64,000 nucleotides of DNA from Photobacterium sp. TY1-4 (GCF_025398175.1 NZ_CP099734.1:3038001-3102000), one strand, 5' to 3'; shown: positions 32,201 through 41,722, counted from the first letter of the stretch. Program-made: numbers and translations. The notes: generated by a model not told the origin, from the sequence alone.

Positions 32201-33143
32201 TCCGCGCAGCGGCACCCAGGGCACCCCTCAGAAAGTCCAGGCTTACCTCGGCTACCTTGGCTTTGACTACGACCAATACCCGGCGCCGATTTTTGTTGAC
32301 CAGGATGGTAACCGCAAGGCTACCGTCACGCCGTTCCGGCCGGATATCAAACGGGCGATTGATGTACCGCCATATCTGTCGGGACTGAAACGTTACTTCC
32401 AGATGTCACGAACAACGGTCACCCCGATGTATTCGGCTCTACTGCATAACTTTGTTGCTTTTGGCACAGTCCAAGAATATGGCCTGTCCGACAGCTCACA
32501 ATACCTAATCGACGCGATAACGCTTAATCGACCAGGTTCGGATATTGATATGGAAAATGGTTTTGAATTCAGTCTCAAAGCCAAAAATTATGCTGTAACA
32601 CGCCGCAACCGACTGGGTTTCCGTATGGCTGAAAAAGCCCTGTTGATCAATGGTAAACCAGAAGAACTGGCCAAGCTGGAGAACGCACACTCCACCACCA
32701 AACAAAACTTGAAAACATACGGGATCAGAAGCCTGAACGATTTCACCCTGTTTATGTTGCGTGATACTGAAGCAGTCAACCTGCTGCAGACAACGCCGTA
32801 TTTTGAATCCCTGTTCAGGGGATCCATTTTCTCCCCGGCTAAGTTTACCTATGACAAGACCAACGACTGTTATTCACCGACAACCAATGACAGTCGCTGC
32901 CACACCAAAGATAACCTACTGGCCGCCTGGAATGCCATCCGCAGCTACAAGGATGAGGATCCGGAGTACCTGGACGCTTTGCTGAGCAGCGCGGATAGTT
33001 ATGCAACTGGAGTTGCAGAGGCTATCCAGACCCGGCCGGAAGAAGCCAAGGTCTACGATGTCGACCCGGAAATCATCTGGCTATGGAGCACCCGCGAATA
33101 CATCCAGTATCGCCATGCGCTAGAGCAGTTGCCGGTTCTTTAG
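29289..33143 (+). CDS. Large lipoprotein zinc metalloprotease (metzincin-like, EcxA-type)
   Basis: 1284 residues. A lipoprotein signal with lipobox LYGC (Cys 18) anchors it to a membrane. The zinc motif HELGHNLGLRH near residue 579 is a full HExxHxxGxxH metzincin signature, and SSIMDYG near 618 provides the Met-turn. The long regions on both sides have no domain I can name; the overall layout resembles the DUF5117/DUF4953 zinc-dependent proteases related to EcxA. AAGGT precedes the start. A strong terminator follows the gene. An oligopeptide importer lies just downstream, so it plausibly digests proteins outside the inner membrane to feed that importer (inference). Confidence 0.88.
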   Translation: MYKKLAIAAMVSIALYGCGAEERGYDTLPRASEQITKNSLDTESLWLYMPSTGATPRYAATQRGFFQGTPKLVKLRFDKQNGIVAEEVDRDTIKSGEESRYADVINQAPVLKIPGTFQQYRCAEDSYDECTNKEELNEDADLNWEDATHFTPDYAGIESLAVDTLNAWFTADNVDETADPRVIHWEYDAANGTINVEVERTFTASVDDFYQFGDQFEDLSFKTRFFYSLVKLDKLASKDYQTIHSPDRDSMRFGFFKDTKNERSLTGESDRQGHKFNLLNRFNPNKASIDYYLSDSYFEKENKFYLDVTLETIAEINTTLAGTGVPPIKIVNPTDKAGVHTGDLRYNVLNLITDPVDNGLLGYGPSATNPLTGEIVHAHVNQYAGVIRSTSRRMWNELAKYYNRGEIERPDTFVPSTTPDQNTSVAASASTAGFMGVGGVENRLTTQLHTESLASTEPKAQYEPQFINGTPYWLSPDEQEPQSFSKSLANHQHQLHKMAEQNMYAAEFMWVSTQSKGLIKGIDYLAGNYFDNSGLDQSAPDYADHANKTLKRWDQLNADQQQKVSDAITEHMFKSTLVHELGHNLGLRHNFMGSVDKNNFYHQDEIAKFGYDKVPAYSSIMDYGASIFDELPIYGKYDIAALRFGYSRKVEVNQPGNPGEPATTKLVSLNKIDEALRQDQQAYPLGALNQVQAELSFGEQVKPYNFCTDENVTTTTTCNRFDEGTNILEVTRFRIQKYWDNYELINRRDGRDNFYDYKLQEYTIGRWSQFNEIREVVEDLGEIDYQLAQLRGAEDSYGQNVANYYTDNCTRASTRNNLPQGAQMVCDTFDAALEAADFFVKVMSTPDHICELKVTPSGSQPIYRFVPLSDLWSSYGPGIQHKTDLPRSCFDPDLVAAMTNGYDKITVLSETRDGRSHANMRANNPYQTSATAVDLLGIWPDKLLAAQMLVKRGDQRFSRDKSNMALLDVSDPRSGTQGTPQKVQAYLGYLGFDYDQYPAPIFVDQDGNRKATVTPFRPDIKRAIDVPPYLSGLKRYFQMSRTTVTPMYSALLHNFVAFGTVQEYGLSDSSQYLIDAITLNRPGSDIDMENGFEFSLKAKNYAVTRRNRLGFRMAEKALLINGKPEELAKLENAHSTTKQNLKTYGIRSLNDFTLFMLRDTEAVNLLQTTPYFESLFRGSIFSPAKFTYDKTNDCYSPTTNDSRCHTKDNLLAAWNAIRSYKDEDPEYLDALLSSADSYATGVAEAIQTRPEEAKVYDVDPEIIWLWSTREYIQYRHALEQLPVL

Positions 33144-33167
33144 ACTTACTACGAAGTCATCCAACCC

Positions 33168-33196
33168 AGCCGGATATCTCAGATATCCGGCTTTTT
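33168..33196 (+). terminator. Intrinsic terminator after the metalloprotease
   Basis: AGCCGGATATCT and its complement form an almost loopless inverted repeat followed by five T. It splits protease and importer into separate transcription units, unless readthrough occurs. Confidence 0.85.
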
Positions 33197-33341
33197 GACT
33201 CATCTGCGGTACGCAACACAGAGCGCCTGATTTCACCTGCAAGGTGGAACCAGCGCACGTTCCCAGATGAAACCGGCCCAGCCAGGGTACTCAACACCCG
33301 GTTGCCGGAAAGCCTGACGATAGGATGTAAAGGAGTCTGCT

Positions 33342-34361
33342 TTGCTTGCATATTTTAGCCGACGATTACTACTGATCATTCCCACCTTTATCGGCGTGAC
33401 CCTGCTGGTCTTCGCCCTGACCCGGTTTGTCCCCGGCGGTCCGGTGGAACGAATGATTGCCCAGATGCAATCCCAATCCATGGAAAGCGGCGGCGGAAAC
33501 CAACAGGGATCACAAACGCTGTCTGAGGAACAGATTGCCGAACTGAACGCCTTCTACGGGTTGGACAAACCGATGTTTGAAGCCTATACCGAATGGCTGG
33601 GTAAGCTGATCACCCTGGATCTGGGAGAATCCACCCGCTATTACGAGCCGGTGTGGGGTATGATCAAAGAACGCCTGCCCGTCTCCCTGTTCTACGGACT
33701 GCTGACATTTCTGATCAGCTACCTGGTGTCGATTCCGCTCGGGATCCTCAAAGCCATGAAACACGGCTCCCGGTTCGACCATGTCAGCTCGGTGATGGTG
33801 TTTATCGGCTACGCCCTACCCAACTATGTGGTCGGGGTCTTTCTGCTCTCTTTCTTCGCTTTTCACCTCGACTGGTTCCCGATGGGCGATTTTGTCAGTG
33901 ATGATTTCGACGACCTGCTGTGGCCGGACAAAATTGCCGACCTGTTCGCGCATGCAGCCCTGCCCCTGCTGTGCTATATCATCGGCGATTTCGCCATTCT
34001 CACCATGACGATGAAAAACAACCTGCTGGAAAACCTGGCGGCAGATTATGTCAAAACCGCCATTGCCAAGGGGCTGCCCTTCCGGCAAGCCGTGCGCAAA
34101 CACGCCCTGCGCAACAGCCTGATCCCGATTGCCAGCCATTTGGGGAACGTGGTTTCGGTCTTCGTTGCCGGCTCGTTTCTGATTGAGGTGGTATTCAATA
34201 TCGACGGCATCGGCCTGCTGGGGTACGAGTCAATTATCGAGCGGGACTACCCGGTGGTGATGGGGATCCTGGCGATATCATCCCTGCTGTTGATGCTGGG
34301 CAATATCCTCTCGGATCTGTGCGTTGCCCTGGTCGATCCACGGGTTCAATTCGGGAGTTAA
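33342..34361 (+). CDS. Oligopeptide ABC importer permease 1 (DppB/YejB type)
   Basis: 339 residues with six predicted membrane helices and the N-terminal FSRRLLLIIPTF typical of DppB/OppB/YejB permeases. The cytoplasmic coupling loop around AKGLPFRQAVRKHALRNSL contacts the ATPases. The start codon is TTG at 33342, chosen because AAAGGAG lies just upstream. It is the first gene of a five-gene importer operon; its stop touches the next start. Confidence 0.92.
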   Translation: MLAYFSRRLLLIIPTFIGVTLLVFALTRFVPGGPVERMIAQMQSQSMESGGGNQQGSQTLSEEQIAELNAFYGLDKPMFEAYTEWLGKLITLDLGESTRYYEPVWGMIKERLPVSLFYGLLTFLISYLVSIPLGILKAMKHGSRFDHVSSVMVFIGYALPNYVVGVFLLSFFAFHLDWFPMGDFVSDDFDDLLWPDKIADLFAHAALPLLCYIIGDFAILTMTMKNNLLENLAADYVKTAIAKGLPFRQAVRKHALRNSLIPIASHLGNVVSVFVAGSFLIEVVFNIDGIGLLGYESIIERDYPVVMGILAISSLLLMLGNILSDLCVALVDPRVQFGS

Positions 34362-35408
34362 ATGATGGCGTTCAATCCACTGACCCTAAAAAAAATCAAC
34401 CGCTTCCGCTCGATCAAACGAAGCTACTATTCCTTTGTGCTCCTGACGGCCCTGATCCTGCTCTCCTGTGTCGCTGAGCTACTGGTCAACAGCCGGGCGC
34501 TGGTTGTCGCCTATGAAGGCGAACTGTTCTTTCCGACCTACACCGAAGTGAACACTGGAGAAACATTCGGCCTGAACTACGGCTACGAGGCCAATTATCG
34601 CGAGCTGAAGCAACACTTTGCCGCACAAGGCAAAGGCAACTGGGTTCTGATGCCGGTGGTTCCCTGGAATCCTTACGAGCAGGACTTTGACGGGACAAGC
34701 TATCCGCCGAATCCGCCGTCGCTGGACCGGCAGCATTATCTTGGTACCGATGAGTCCGGGCGCGATGTTCTGGCCCGGCTGTTCTACGGTTTCCGCATTG
34801 CCATCTGGTTCGCCATGCTGACCCTGATCCTGTGTTACACCATCGGCGTGTTGGTGGGATCGCTGATGGGATACCTCGGCGGTAAATTCGACCTGGTGAT
34901 GCAGCGCGTGATCGAGGTGTGGTCCATGGTGCCGTTTCTCTACGTCATCATGATCATGGTCTCCATTATCCAGCCCAGCTTTTTCCTGTTTGTCCTGATC
35001 AATGTGATGTTCGGCTGGATCAGTATCACCTGGTACATGCGAACCATGACCTATAAAGAAAAAGCCCGGGAATACGTCCTGGCTGCCCGGGCGCAGGGCG
35101 CCAGCCTGTGGCGGGTGATCGTCCGGCATATCCTGCCCAATACCATGGTGATGGTGATCACCCTGGCGCCGTTCGGCATCGTTGCCAATATCACCACGCT
35201 AACGGCACTGGACTATCTCGGGCTGGGCCTGATGCCGCCGACCCCGAGCTGGGGCGATCTGTTGCAACAGGGGAAATCAAATCTGGATGCGTACTGGATC
35301 ATCGGCTCGGTAGTGTTCGCCATTGTGTCGATCCTGACCATGGTGACCTTCATCGGCGAAGGGATCCGCGAAGCGTTCGATCCGAAGAAATATACCCGGT
35401 ATGTCTGA
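34362..35408 (+). CDS. Oligopeptide ABC importer permease 2 (DppC/YejE type)
   Basis: 348 residues. A long periplasmic stretch (about 45-125) follows the first helix, as in YejE-type permeases, and LGTDESGRDVLARL is the classic DppC/OppC signature. The coupling loop contains ARAQGASLWRVIVRHILPN. It begins directly after the stop of permease 1. Two ATG codons stand in tandem; the second (34365) has the better spacing to GGGAG. It forms the membrane channel with permease 1. Confidence 0.92.
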   Translation: MMAFNPLTLKKINRFRSIKRSYYSFVLLTALILLSCVAELLVNSRALVVAYEGELFFPTYTEVNTGETFGLNYGYEANYRELKQHFAAQGKGNWVLMPVVPWNPYEQDFDGTSYPPNPPSLDRQHYLGTDESGRDVLARLFYGFRIAIWFAMLTLILCYTIGVLVGSLMGYLGGKFDLVMQRVIEVWSMVPFLYVIMIMVSIIQPSFFLFVLINVMFGWISITWYMRTMTYKEKAREYVLAARAQGASLWRVIVRHILPNTMVMVITLAPFGIVANITTLTALDYLGLGLMPPTPSWGDLLQQGKSNLDAYWIIGSVVFAIVSILTMVTFIGEGIREAFDPKKYTRYV

Positions 35409-35459
35409 TACCAACACCACATCCGATGGATGGCGACACAGACATTAACCGAGACAAGC

Positions 35460-35483
35460 ATTGATAAACACACCCCTTTATCA
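35460..35483. repeat. Short inverted repeat before the binding-protein gene
   Basis: TTGATAAA and TTTATCAA flank an 8-base spacer in the 135-base gap between permease 2 and the binding protein. It may be a regulator site or an mRNA stem. Confidence 0.35.
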
Positions 35484-35543
35484 ACACAACGACCGTGCAA
35501 CAGTCGCAAGGCGCGACCGTTGACAGGTATGGATGGAATGACC

Positions 35544-37352
35544 ATGAAACAATTTTTGATGGCCCTACTGCTCACAGCACTGACGGTGCTGTACCAGAGC
35601 GGGGGGCTGGCCGCAGAGCTCCCGTCGGGGCTCAAGTGGATATCCAATTCGGATCAGCCACTGTTTGCCGACAGCCGGGCCAAACCGGGCGGCACTTATC
35701 GGCTCCATATTTCAAGCTTTCCGCTGACCCTGCGCACCATCGGCCCCGATGCCAACGGCAGCTTTCGCCCCTTCCTGCTTGACGGCAACCCGGCGCTGCT
35801 GCAGCAACAGCCCAATACCCGGGCGTTTCTGCCGGCAATTGCCAAACAATGGGCCTTTGGTGACGATCACCAAACCCTTTATTTCCGGCTCGATGAACAG
35901 GCCCGCTGGAGCGACGGAAAGCCCATCACCAGCCGGGATTTTGCCTTTGTGTTCGACTACATGAGAAGCGAACATGCCAAGGCACCATGGTACAAGGAGT
36001 ATTTCACCAATAAGGTGGCGGGGATCACCGTCTATGATCCATACACCTTTGCCCTCCACTCTGCCGATCCACTGGCGGACGACGAGTTGCTCATGCGGTT
36101 GAACCTGATGCCCAAACCGGCGCACTTCTATCCGGGCGGGCAACTGCCGAAAGACTTCGTCCGCCGTTACAACTGGAAAGCCGAGCCTGTGACCGGGCCA
36201 TATTACGTGAGCAAAATCCGCAAAGGCCGGGCGATCCATCTGAAAAAAGTCGACAACTGGTGGGGCTATACCAACCGGTATTACCAGCACCGCTACAACG
36301 TCGACAAAATTATTCTCAAGGTGATCCGCGATACCGACATTGCGCTGAAATACTTTGAGCGCGGTAAACTGGATGCTTACAACATGATCTTTCCGTCGCT
36401 GTGGCATAACAAAGCCAAAGGACCACTCTATGATCAGGGCTACATCCACAAATCATGGTTTTATAACAAATCGCCGCAAGGCGCGGCCGGCGTATGGCTG
36501 AACCTGCAGGCGCCGTTGATGGCCAATGACGCCATCCGTCACGGCATCGCTCATGCGCTGAATGTCCCGAAAATGATTGCGGTTGCGCTGCGCGGGGATT
36601 ATGTCCACCAGCAAAGCTTCGGCTCCGGTTATGGTGACTACGATAACCCGGAGATCCAGGCGAAACCCTTTGATCCGGCCCAGGCTGCCGAGTATTTCCG
36701 GCAAGCCGGGTTCAAGCACCTGGACAGCGACGGCATCCGCATCAACGATCAAGGAGAGCGCCTGAGCATCACCCTGACCTACCGCACCAAAATGCATACG
36801 GCACGGGTGGTGGTGCTGAAAGAGGAAGCCAAAAAAGCCGGACTGGAGATTGAACTCAAACTGGTGGACGGTGCCACCGGGTTCAAATCACTGTTGGAGA
36901 AAAAACATCAGGCGGCATTTCTGGGGATGGGAACGGACGCCCTGCCGGTTTACTGGCAGTTCTTCCACTCCGCCAATGCCAAGCCGCAGACCAACAACTT
37001 TACCAACTACGCCGACCCGGACATGGACCGCCTGATAGAAGCATTCGACACTGAGTTCGATGTCCGCAAAAAAGCCGGGCTCTCGCGCCAAATCCTGCAA
37101 AAAATAGCCGATTGCGACTGCGTCATCCCGACCTATGCCGTGCCGTTTACCCGCGGTGCCCACTGGCGTTATGTCAAATTGCCGCAAGGTCTGGGGACCG
37201 AGTTGTCCCAGGATATCCTGGATGCCAACCGGATCGAACTCGGTCTGTTCTGGATCGATCTGGATGAGAAAAGGGCCACCAAGCAAGCGTTGGAGGATGG
37301 GCGCACCTTTGAGCCCGTGACGACGACCGACCGACGATTTATCCAGGGATGA
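35544..37352 (+). CDS. Periplasmic oligopeptide-binding protein (SBP family 5, YejA-like)
   Basis: About 602 residues with a signal peptide ending SGGLAAE. The SBP_bac_5 fold is shown by LDEQARWSDGKPITSRDFAF, typical of DppA/OppA/YejA proteins, and length and lay-out are closest to the YejA group. It captures peptides for the two permeases. I start it at 35544 because the signal peptide begins there and GGATGGA lies 7 bases upstream; the frame is open from 35430, but that would bury the signal peptide. The end overlaps a possible ATPase start by 4 bases. Confidence 0.9.
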   Translation: MKQFLMALLLTALTVLYQSGGLAAELPSGLKWISNSDQPLFADSRAKPGGTYRLHISSFPLTLRTIGPDANGSFRPFLLDGNPALLQQQPNTRAFLPAIAKQWAFGDDHQTLYFRLDEQARWSDGKPITSRDFAFVFDYMRSEHAKAPWYKEYFTNKVAGITVYDPYTFALHSADPLADDELLMRLNLMPKPAHFYPGGQLPKDFVRRYNWKAEPVTGPYYVSKIRKGRAIHLKKVDNWWGYTNRYYQHRYNVDKIILKVIRDTDIALKYFERGKLDAYNMIFPSLWHNKAKGPLYDQGYIHKSWFYNKSPQGAAGVWLNLQAPLMANDAIRHGIAHALNVPKMIAVALRGDYVHQQSFGSGYGDYDNPEIQAKPFDPAQAAEYFRQAGFKHLDSDGIRINDQGERLSITLTYRTKMHTARVVVLKEEAKKAGLEIELKLVDGATGFKSLLEKKHQAAFLGMGTDALPVYWQFFHSANAKPQTNNFTNYADPDMDRLIEAFDTEFDVRKKAGLSRQILQKIADCDCVIPTYAVPFTRGAHWRYVKLPQGLGTELSQDILDANRIELGLFWIDLDEKRATKQALEDGRTFEPVTTTDRRFIQG

Positions 37353-37366
37353 AGGGAGCCAACATC

Positions 37367-38365
37367 ATGTGTGATACAGAAAACAATATTCTGACCATCA
37401 AGGATTTAGAAACCACCTTCACCACAGACGAAGGGGATATCAAAGTGCTGGACGGCGTCTCATTCACGGTCGCCCAAGGCAAAACCATCGGGGTGGTCGG
37501 CGAATCCGGCTGCGGCAAAAGTGTCACCGCAGCATCGATCATGGGGCTGCTGCCCCGTCCATACGGCCAAGTGACCGGTGGCTCTATCATGTATCAGGGT
37601 ACTGACTTGGTCAGCATGGCCCCGGCCGATCTCTATCAGACCCGCGGTGCCAAGATCTCGATGATTTTCCAGGATCCGATGACCGCCCTGAACCCGGTCC
37701 ACACCATCGGTCGCCAGCTCTGTGAAGTGTATGAACTGCACCGGCCGGAGTTATCCAAAACCGAGCGCAAGCAAGCAGCCCTGTCGATGCTTGAGCAAGT
37801 CGGCATCCCGGCCGCTGCGCAACGCTTCCATGTCTACCCGCATGAGCTTTCCGGCGGGATGCGCCAGCGGGTCATGATTGCCATGGCCCTTGCCTGCAAA
37901 CCGGATATTCTGATTGCCGATGAGCCGACCACCGCGCTTGATGTGACGGTTCAGGCCCAGATCCTGGAGCTGATGCGCACCATTCAGGCCGAAAACAACA
38001 TGGCCATCATCTTCATCACCCACGATTTGGGCGTAGTCGCCGAAATGTGTGATGACGTCGTCGTGATGTATGCGGGCCGGGTGGTCGAACGCGCCGATGT
38101 GTTCACGCTGTTCGAATCCCCGCAGCACCCCTATACCCAGGGACTGCTGCGCGCGATCCCCCGTCTTGAAGGTCAACCGAAAACCAAACTGGAAACCATC
38201 CCCGGCTCAGTCCCTTCACTGCAGGAAATGCCTTCCGGCTGCCGGTTCCGCAATCGTTGCCATGACCAGAGCGAGCGTTGCGGCGAAACCGTCCCGCAGC
38301 CGCACACCGTCTCCCCGGGGCACGATGTGAGCTGCCTGATGATCAATGAGGTAAATCATGGCTGA
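37367..38365 (+). CDS. Oligopeptide ABC importer ATPase 1 (DppD/OppD type)
   Basis: 332 residues. Walker A is GESGCGKSV, the signature LSGGMRQR, and Walker [13 protein letters not shown]. The C-terminal oligopeptide-transporter extension has the Cys cluster CRFRNRC, known in this family. The ATG at 37367 has GGGAG 8-9 bases upstream; an ATG at 37349 overlapping the preceding stop is an alternative. It overlaps the next ATPase gene by 8 bases. Confidence 0.92.
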   Translation: MCDTENNILTIKDLETTFTTDEGDIKVLDGVSFTVAQGKTIGVVGESGCGKSVTAASIMGLLPRPYGQVTGGSIMYQGTDLVSMAPADLYQTRGAKISMIFQDPMTALNPVHTIGRQLCEVYELHRPELSKTERKQAALSMLEQVGIPAAAQRFHVYPHELSGGMRQRVMIAMALACKPDILIADEPTTALDVTVQAQILELMRTIQAENNMAIIFITHDLGVVAEMCDDVVVMYAGRVVERADVFTLFESPQHPYTQGLLRAIPRLEGQPKTKLETIPGSVPSLQEMPSGCRFRNRCHDQSERCGETVPQPHTVSPGHDVSCLMINEVNHG

Positions 38366-39344
38366 AACAATTCTGAAGTTAGTCGATCTGAAACAGCACT
38401 ATCCGGTCCGCGGCTCACTGTTTGGTCCAGCCAAATCCGTCTATGCCGTCGATGGGGTGTCTTTCGAAGTCAACGCCGGGGAAACCCTGGGACTGGTCGG
38501 CGAATCCGGCTGCGGTAAAAGTTCGGTCGGGCGGACCCTGCTGAAACTGCACGAACCCACGGCCGGGCAAATCATCTACAACGGGCGGGATATCACCGGC
38601 CTGAGCGCCTCGGACATGGTTTCCCTGCGCAAAGAGATGCAAATTATCTTTCAGGATCCGATGGAGAGCCTCAACAGCCGCCACACCATCGGAACCATCC
38701 TCGCCGAGCCGTTCGAGATCCACGGCATCGGCTTGCCGGATGAGCGGGAAATCTGGGTTCAAGAGTTGCTGCAAAAAGTCGGGCTACCGGCTTCTGCGGC
38801 CAGCCGATATCCGCATGAATTTTCCGGCGGACAGCGCCAGCGGATCGGCATCGCCCGGTCTATCGCCCTGAATCCGAAGCTGATTGTCTGTGACGAGGCC
38901 GTATCGGCGCTCGATGTATCGGTCCAGTCGCAAATCATCAATCTCCTGCTGGATCTGCAAAAGCAAATGAACCTGGCCTTGATCTTCATTGCCCACGACC
39001 TGTCGGTGGTGCGACATATCTCAGACCGGATTGCTGTGATGTATCTGGGGCGTATCGTCGAAATTAGCGATACCGAAACGCTGTTCCGTCATCCGCAACA
39101 CCCTTATACCCAAGCACTCATCGCCGCGATCCCGATCCCGGACCCGCGCCAACGGGGCAAACGCGTCATGTTGCAAGGGGATGTGCCATCACCGATGAAC
39201 CCACCGCCCGGCTGCCATTTTGCTTCCCGGTGTACGCACGCCACCACACACTGTACCCAAAGCTACCCGGCACTCACGGAATCGGCCACGGCTGAAAACG
39301 GCACCCGGCATTTCGTGGCCTGCCACCTGGCCAAGCCCGCCTGA
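38358..39344 (+). CDS. Oligopeptide ABC importer ATPase 2 (DppF/OppF type)
   Basis: 328 residues. Walker A is GESGCGKSS, the signature FSGGQRQR, and Walker [13 protein letters not shown]. The C-terminal Cys cluster (CHFASRC then THC) matches its partner. It is the last gene of the importer operon and overlaps ATPase 1 by 8 bases. The heterodimer of the two ATPases powers peptide uptake. Confidence 0.92.
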   Translation: MAETILKLVDLKQHYPVRGSLFGPAKSVYAVDGVSFEVNAGETLGLVGESGCGKSSVGRTLLKLHEPTAGQIIYNGRDITGLSASDMVSLRKEMQIIFQDPMESLNSRHTIGTILAEPFEIHGIGLPDEREIWVQELLQKVGLPASAASRYPHEFSGGQRQRIGIARSIALNPKLIVCDEAVSALDVSVQSQIINLLLDLQKQMNLALIFIAHDLSVVRHISDRIAVMYLGRIVEISDTETLFRHPQHPYTQALIAAIPIPDPRQRGKRVMLQGDVPSPMNPPPGCHFASRCTHATTHCTQSYPALTESATAENGTRHFVACHLAKPA

Positions 39345-39362
39345 ACCACGGAGAAGCCACCA

Positions 39363-39388
39363 CGCCGGGGCCATCACGTCCCCGGCGC
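39363..39388. other. Hairpin between convergent genes
   Basis: CGCCGGGG and CCCCGGCG form a GC-rich hairpin overlapping the last codons of the XRE-type regulator. No T-run follows on either strand, so termination is uncertain. Confidence 0.4.
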
Positions 39389-40174
39389 TTCACACCTGTC
39401 AATCGCAGCTTTCACGTCCTGAAGAAACGAATGGGGCAAGGAGCCGATCCCTTCGGAGAACACCAGCGGCTGGTGCTGGGTGACAAACAGCAGCACATTA
39501 CGCAGCAGATCTGCCTCCGTCTCACTGTTTTGCATATTTTCACTGTGGTATTTGAGGATCTCTTTGGCCAGCAGTTGGTTGAGCTCGCCAAGCTGCGCCT
39601 CGGTTAAATACATCCGGGAAAACCCGACCCGGACACAGTCCGGATTATCCAGGGCCTGCTCCTTGAGGATCGTCTTGTACTTTTGGCTCAACTTGGAGTT
39701 TTCGGAAAACCGGTAATAAAACGGTCCTACCAGCTGGATCTTGTTGTCTTCAGCCAACTTCACCAGGCCCAGCATTTCCAGAGCACGCAGGTAGCCGTAA
39801 GTCGAGGATTTGTTCAGACCATACTTCTTACGCATGTACGTATAGCTGTCCTGTTGCCGCAGGTGTCGCAGTTCGCGATAAAAATCATAGAGCTGGGGAA
39901 ACTGGTAGAAGATTTCATCCTGGGTTTGGCTGAAAAAGCTGTCGTTATCATGCTGCAGCTTGATCGCCAGTTTCTGCAATTCATCCAGGGTCGTTCCCAC
40001 TTCCTGGCAATAGTCGAGCAACTTCTCCAGAGTAATGTTCGGGCTGTACAGGTGACGCTTGAAGGTCGACAGGGGCACCCCGAGCCGTTCGGCCAGCTCT
40101 TTGTAGGTGAGTCCCTTGGCCTTGATGATATTTCTCAGTGCCGCCAGTAGATACTCTGAATTTGCTGCGCGCAT
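39374..40174 (-). CDS. XRE-family transcription regulator
   Basis: 266 residues. An N-terminal helix-turn-helix (about 10-65, LTYKELAERLGVPLSTFKRH) is followed by a long helical domain that I do not recognise (perhaps related to DUF4423-like regulators). It converges with the importer operon and may control it, but nothing in the sequence proves the target. Confidence 0.82.
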   Translation of the reverse strand: MRAANSEYLLAALRNIIKAKGLTYKELAERLGVPLSTFKRHLYSPNITLEKLLDYCQEVGTTLDELQKLAIKLQHDNDSFFSQTQDEIFYQFPQLYDFYRELRHLRQQDSYTYMRKKYGLNKSSTYGYLRALEMLGLVKLAEDNKIQLVGPFYYRFSENSKLSQKYKTILKEQALDNPDCVRVGFSRMYLTEAQLGELNQLLAKEILKYHSENMQNSETEADLLRNVLLFVTQHQPLVFSEGIGSLPHSFLQDVKAAIDRCEAPGT

Positions 40175-40354
40175 AAGGCCCCGACTCCTTTATCATTATT
40201 CTGTGCGAGTGGCTTGTATTCGGTAAGCGATGTGACACGTTTTGGCAGGCGTCGACGCAATTACCCTTCCAATAACCTACTTAATTACAATTGACAGAGT
40301 CAATAACACTGAAGATAAAAGCAGAAAAAGACGAAGCGGGAACCCGGAGCCAGA

Positions 40355-40392
40355 AACGACAAAGCCCCAGCTTTCGCTGAGGCTTTGTCGTT
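40355..40392 (-). terminator. Intrinsic terminator of tRNA-Leu copy 1
   Basis: A long stem (ACGACAAAGCC/GGCTTTGTCGT, with an inner CAGC/GCTG) ends in a T-rich tail on the minus strand, 7 bases after the tRNA. Confidence 0.85.
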
Positions 40393-40398
40393 TGAAAA

Positions 40399-40483
40399 TG
40401 GTGCCCGAGGACGGACTTGAACCGTCACTCCCGAAGGAAACGGATTTTGAATCCGTCGTGTATACCAATTTCACCACTCGGGC
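40399..40483 (-). tRNA. tRNA-Leu (CAA), copy 1
   Basis: An 85-base class II tRNA with a long variable arm and encoded CCA: acceptor GCCCGAG/CTCGGGC, anticodon loop ATTCAAAAT. It is identical in all 85 bases to the copy at 49640-49724. Confidence 0.97.
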
Positions 40484-40493
40484 AATGCGTCGT

Positions 40494-40521
40494 ATTATAC
40501 GCAGCTCGATTTGAGATACAA
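40494..40521 (-). promoter_or_regulatory. Promoter of tRNA-Leu copy 1
   Basis: TTGTAT and a perfect TATAAT on the minus strand with a 16-base spacer, ending 10 bases before the tRNA. Confidence 0.75.
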
Positions 40522-40568
40522 ACGCTTCTCCTCCGCAACCGAGCTGATTGATTAGAAATCGTCCGTTT

Positions 40569-41564
40569 TCAGCGTGGATGGACACTGTCTCGCAGCCGGA
40601 GCTCCGGTTGAAAATGGCAACAGGTCTCACTCGACTGCCCCTGGATTTGGCTGATCAACAACTCAACCGCCGATTGCGCCATCTCACGGATTGGAAAATG
40701 CACCTCCGAAACCGGCGGATACAAGCTGGCACACAAGCCGACACTGTCAAAACTGATCAAAGACAGTTGCTGGGGAATCGCCATATTATGCTGATGGAAA
40801 AACAGCAACGCCCCGAGCGTCATTTCTTCGCTGCAGGAAAAAACCGCGGTTATTTCCGGGCAGGCGCGATAAATCGCCTGCGCAGCCCGATAGCCACTCT
40901 CGCGGCTGTAATTCCCCTCTTCAGCCCAGCTCGGCTCCTGGGTGATGCCGGCTTCCAGTAAGGCTTCCACGTATCCTTGATAACGCTGAAAACTACTGGC
41001 CCGGCTCAAAGACCCGGAGATACAGGCAATTTTACGGTGACCCTGCTCGATAAGGTAGCGCACCGCCTGCTTGGCAGCCAGCCGGTGGTCAAAGGTAATA
41101 CAGCGCGACTCCAATCCGGTCACCTGCCGATCCAGCAACACAAACGGAATGGGCTCCCGCGCCAGTTCGCGCAGTTCTTCATCCGACAGATAGCGACTGT
41201 TCAGGACATACCCGTCACAGCGTAAATGATGGAACCGCCGGATCGCCTCCCGCTCCCCCTCGGCAGACAGGTGCCCCTGCGCGGTGATCAGGAACTTACC
41301 GTGTTTATCCAACTCAGCCTGAACCTGCTCCATCATTTCCCCGAAAAACCCACCGGTGTAATAGGTCACCAGGAGCCCGGCCATATTGGAAGAAGCGGTC
41401 GCCAAAGATCGGGCGATGGCACTGGGACGGTAGTTCAGCTCAGCCATGGCCGATTCAACTTTGCGTTTCGTATCTGCGCGAAACTTACCTTCACCATTGA
41501 TGATCCGTGAAACGGTGGAGCGGTGCACTCCAGCCAGCGATGCAACATCTTGAATACTTGCCAT
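40569..41564 (-). CDS. LacI-family repressor of the chitin-disaccharide operon
   Basis: 331 residues. The N-terminal DNA-binding helix-turn-helix is DVASLAGVHRSTVSRIIN with the LacI hinge region (RPSAIARSLAT), followed by a periplasmic-binding-like effector domain. I start it at 41564, where the family N-terminus MASIQDVA begins with AAGGTGG about 10 bases upstream. It lies downstream of chbG behind a terminator-like hairpin, so it may have its own promoter. Position matches the LacI gene that ends the V. cholerae (GlcN)2 PTS locus. The likely operator is the palindrome at 46122-46133 (inference). Confidence 0.9.
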   Translation of the reverse strand: MASIQDVASLAGVHRSTVSRIINGEGKFRADTKRKVESAMAELNYRPSAIARSLATASSNMAGLLVTYYTGGFFGEMMEQVQAELDKHGKFLITAQGHLSAEGEREAIRRFHHLRCDGYVLNSRYLSDEELRELAREPIPFVLLDRQVTGLESRCITFDHRLAAKQAVRYLIEQGHRKIACISGSLSRASSFQRYQGYVEALLEAGITQEPSWAEEGNYSRESGYRAAQAIYRACPEITAVFSCSEEMTLGALLFFHQHNMAIPQQLSLISFDSVGLCASLYPPVSEVHFPIREMAQSAVELLISQIQGQSSETCCHFQPELRLRDSVHPR

Positions 41565-41660
41565 ATAAAGGGCCACCTTGGTCTGCCAATGCCGGAATAT
41601 TCTCTCAGGGCATGAAAACACTGATCCCCCGACAAAATATCGGTATCGTCATCAATGAGC

Positions 41661-41722
41661 AACGAAAAAATAGCAGGCTGCCAGATGCTCGCCTAGTGAC
41701 AGGGGGATAGGCGCTGGCAGCC
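41661..41722 (-). terminator. Imperfect terminator after chbG
   Basis: On the minus strand GGCTGCCAG and CTGGCAGCC, with inner pairs GCCTA/TAGGC, form a long stem followed five bases later by six T (41665-41670). It would partly separate the repressor gene from the operon. Confidence 0.6.
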
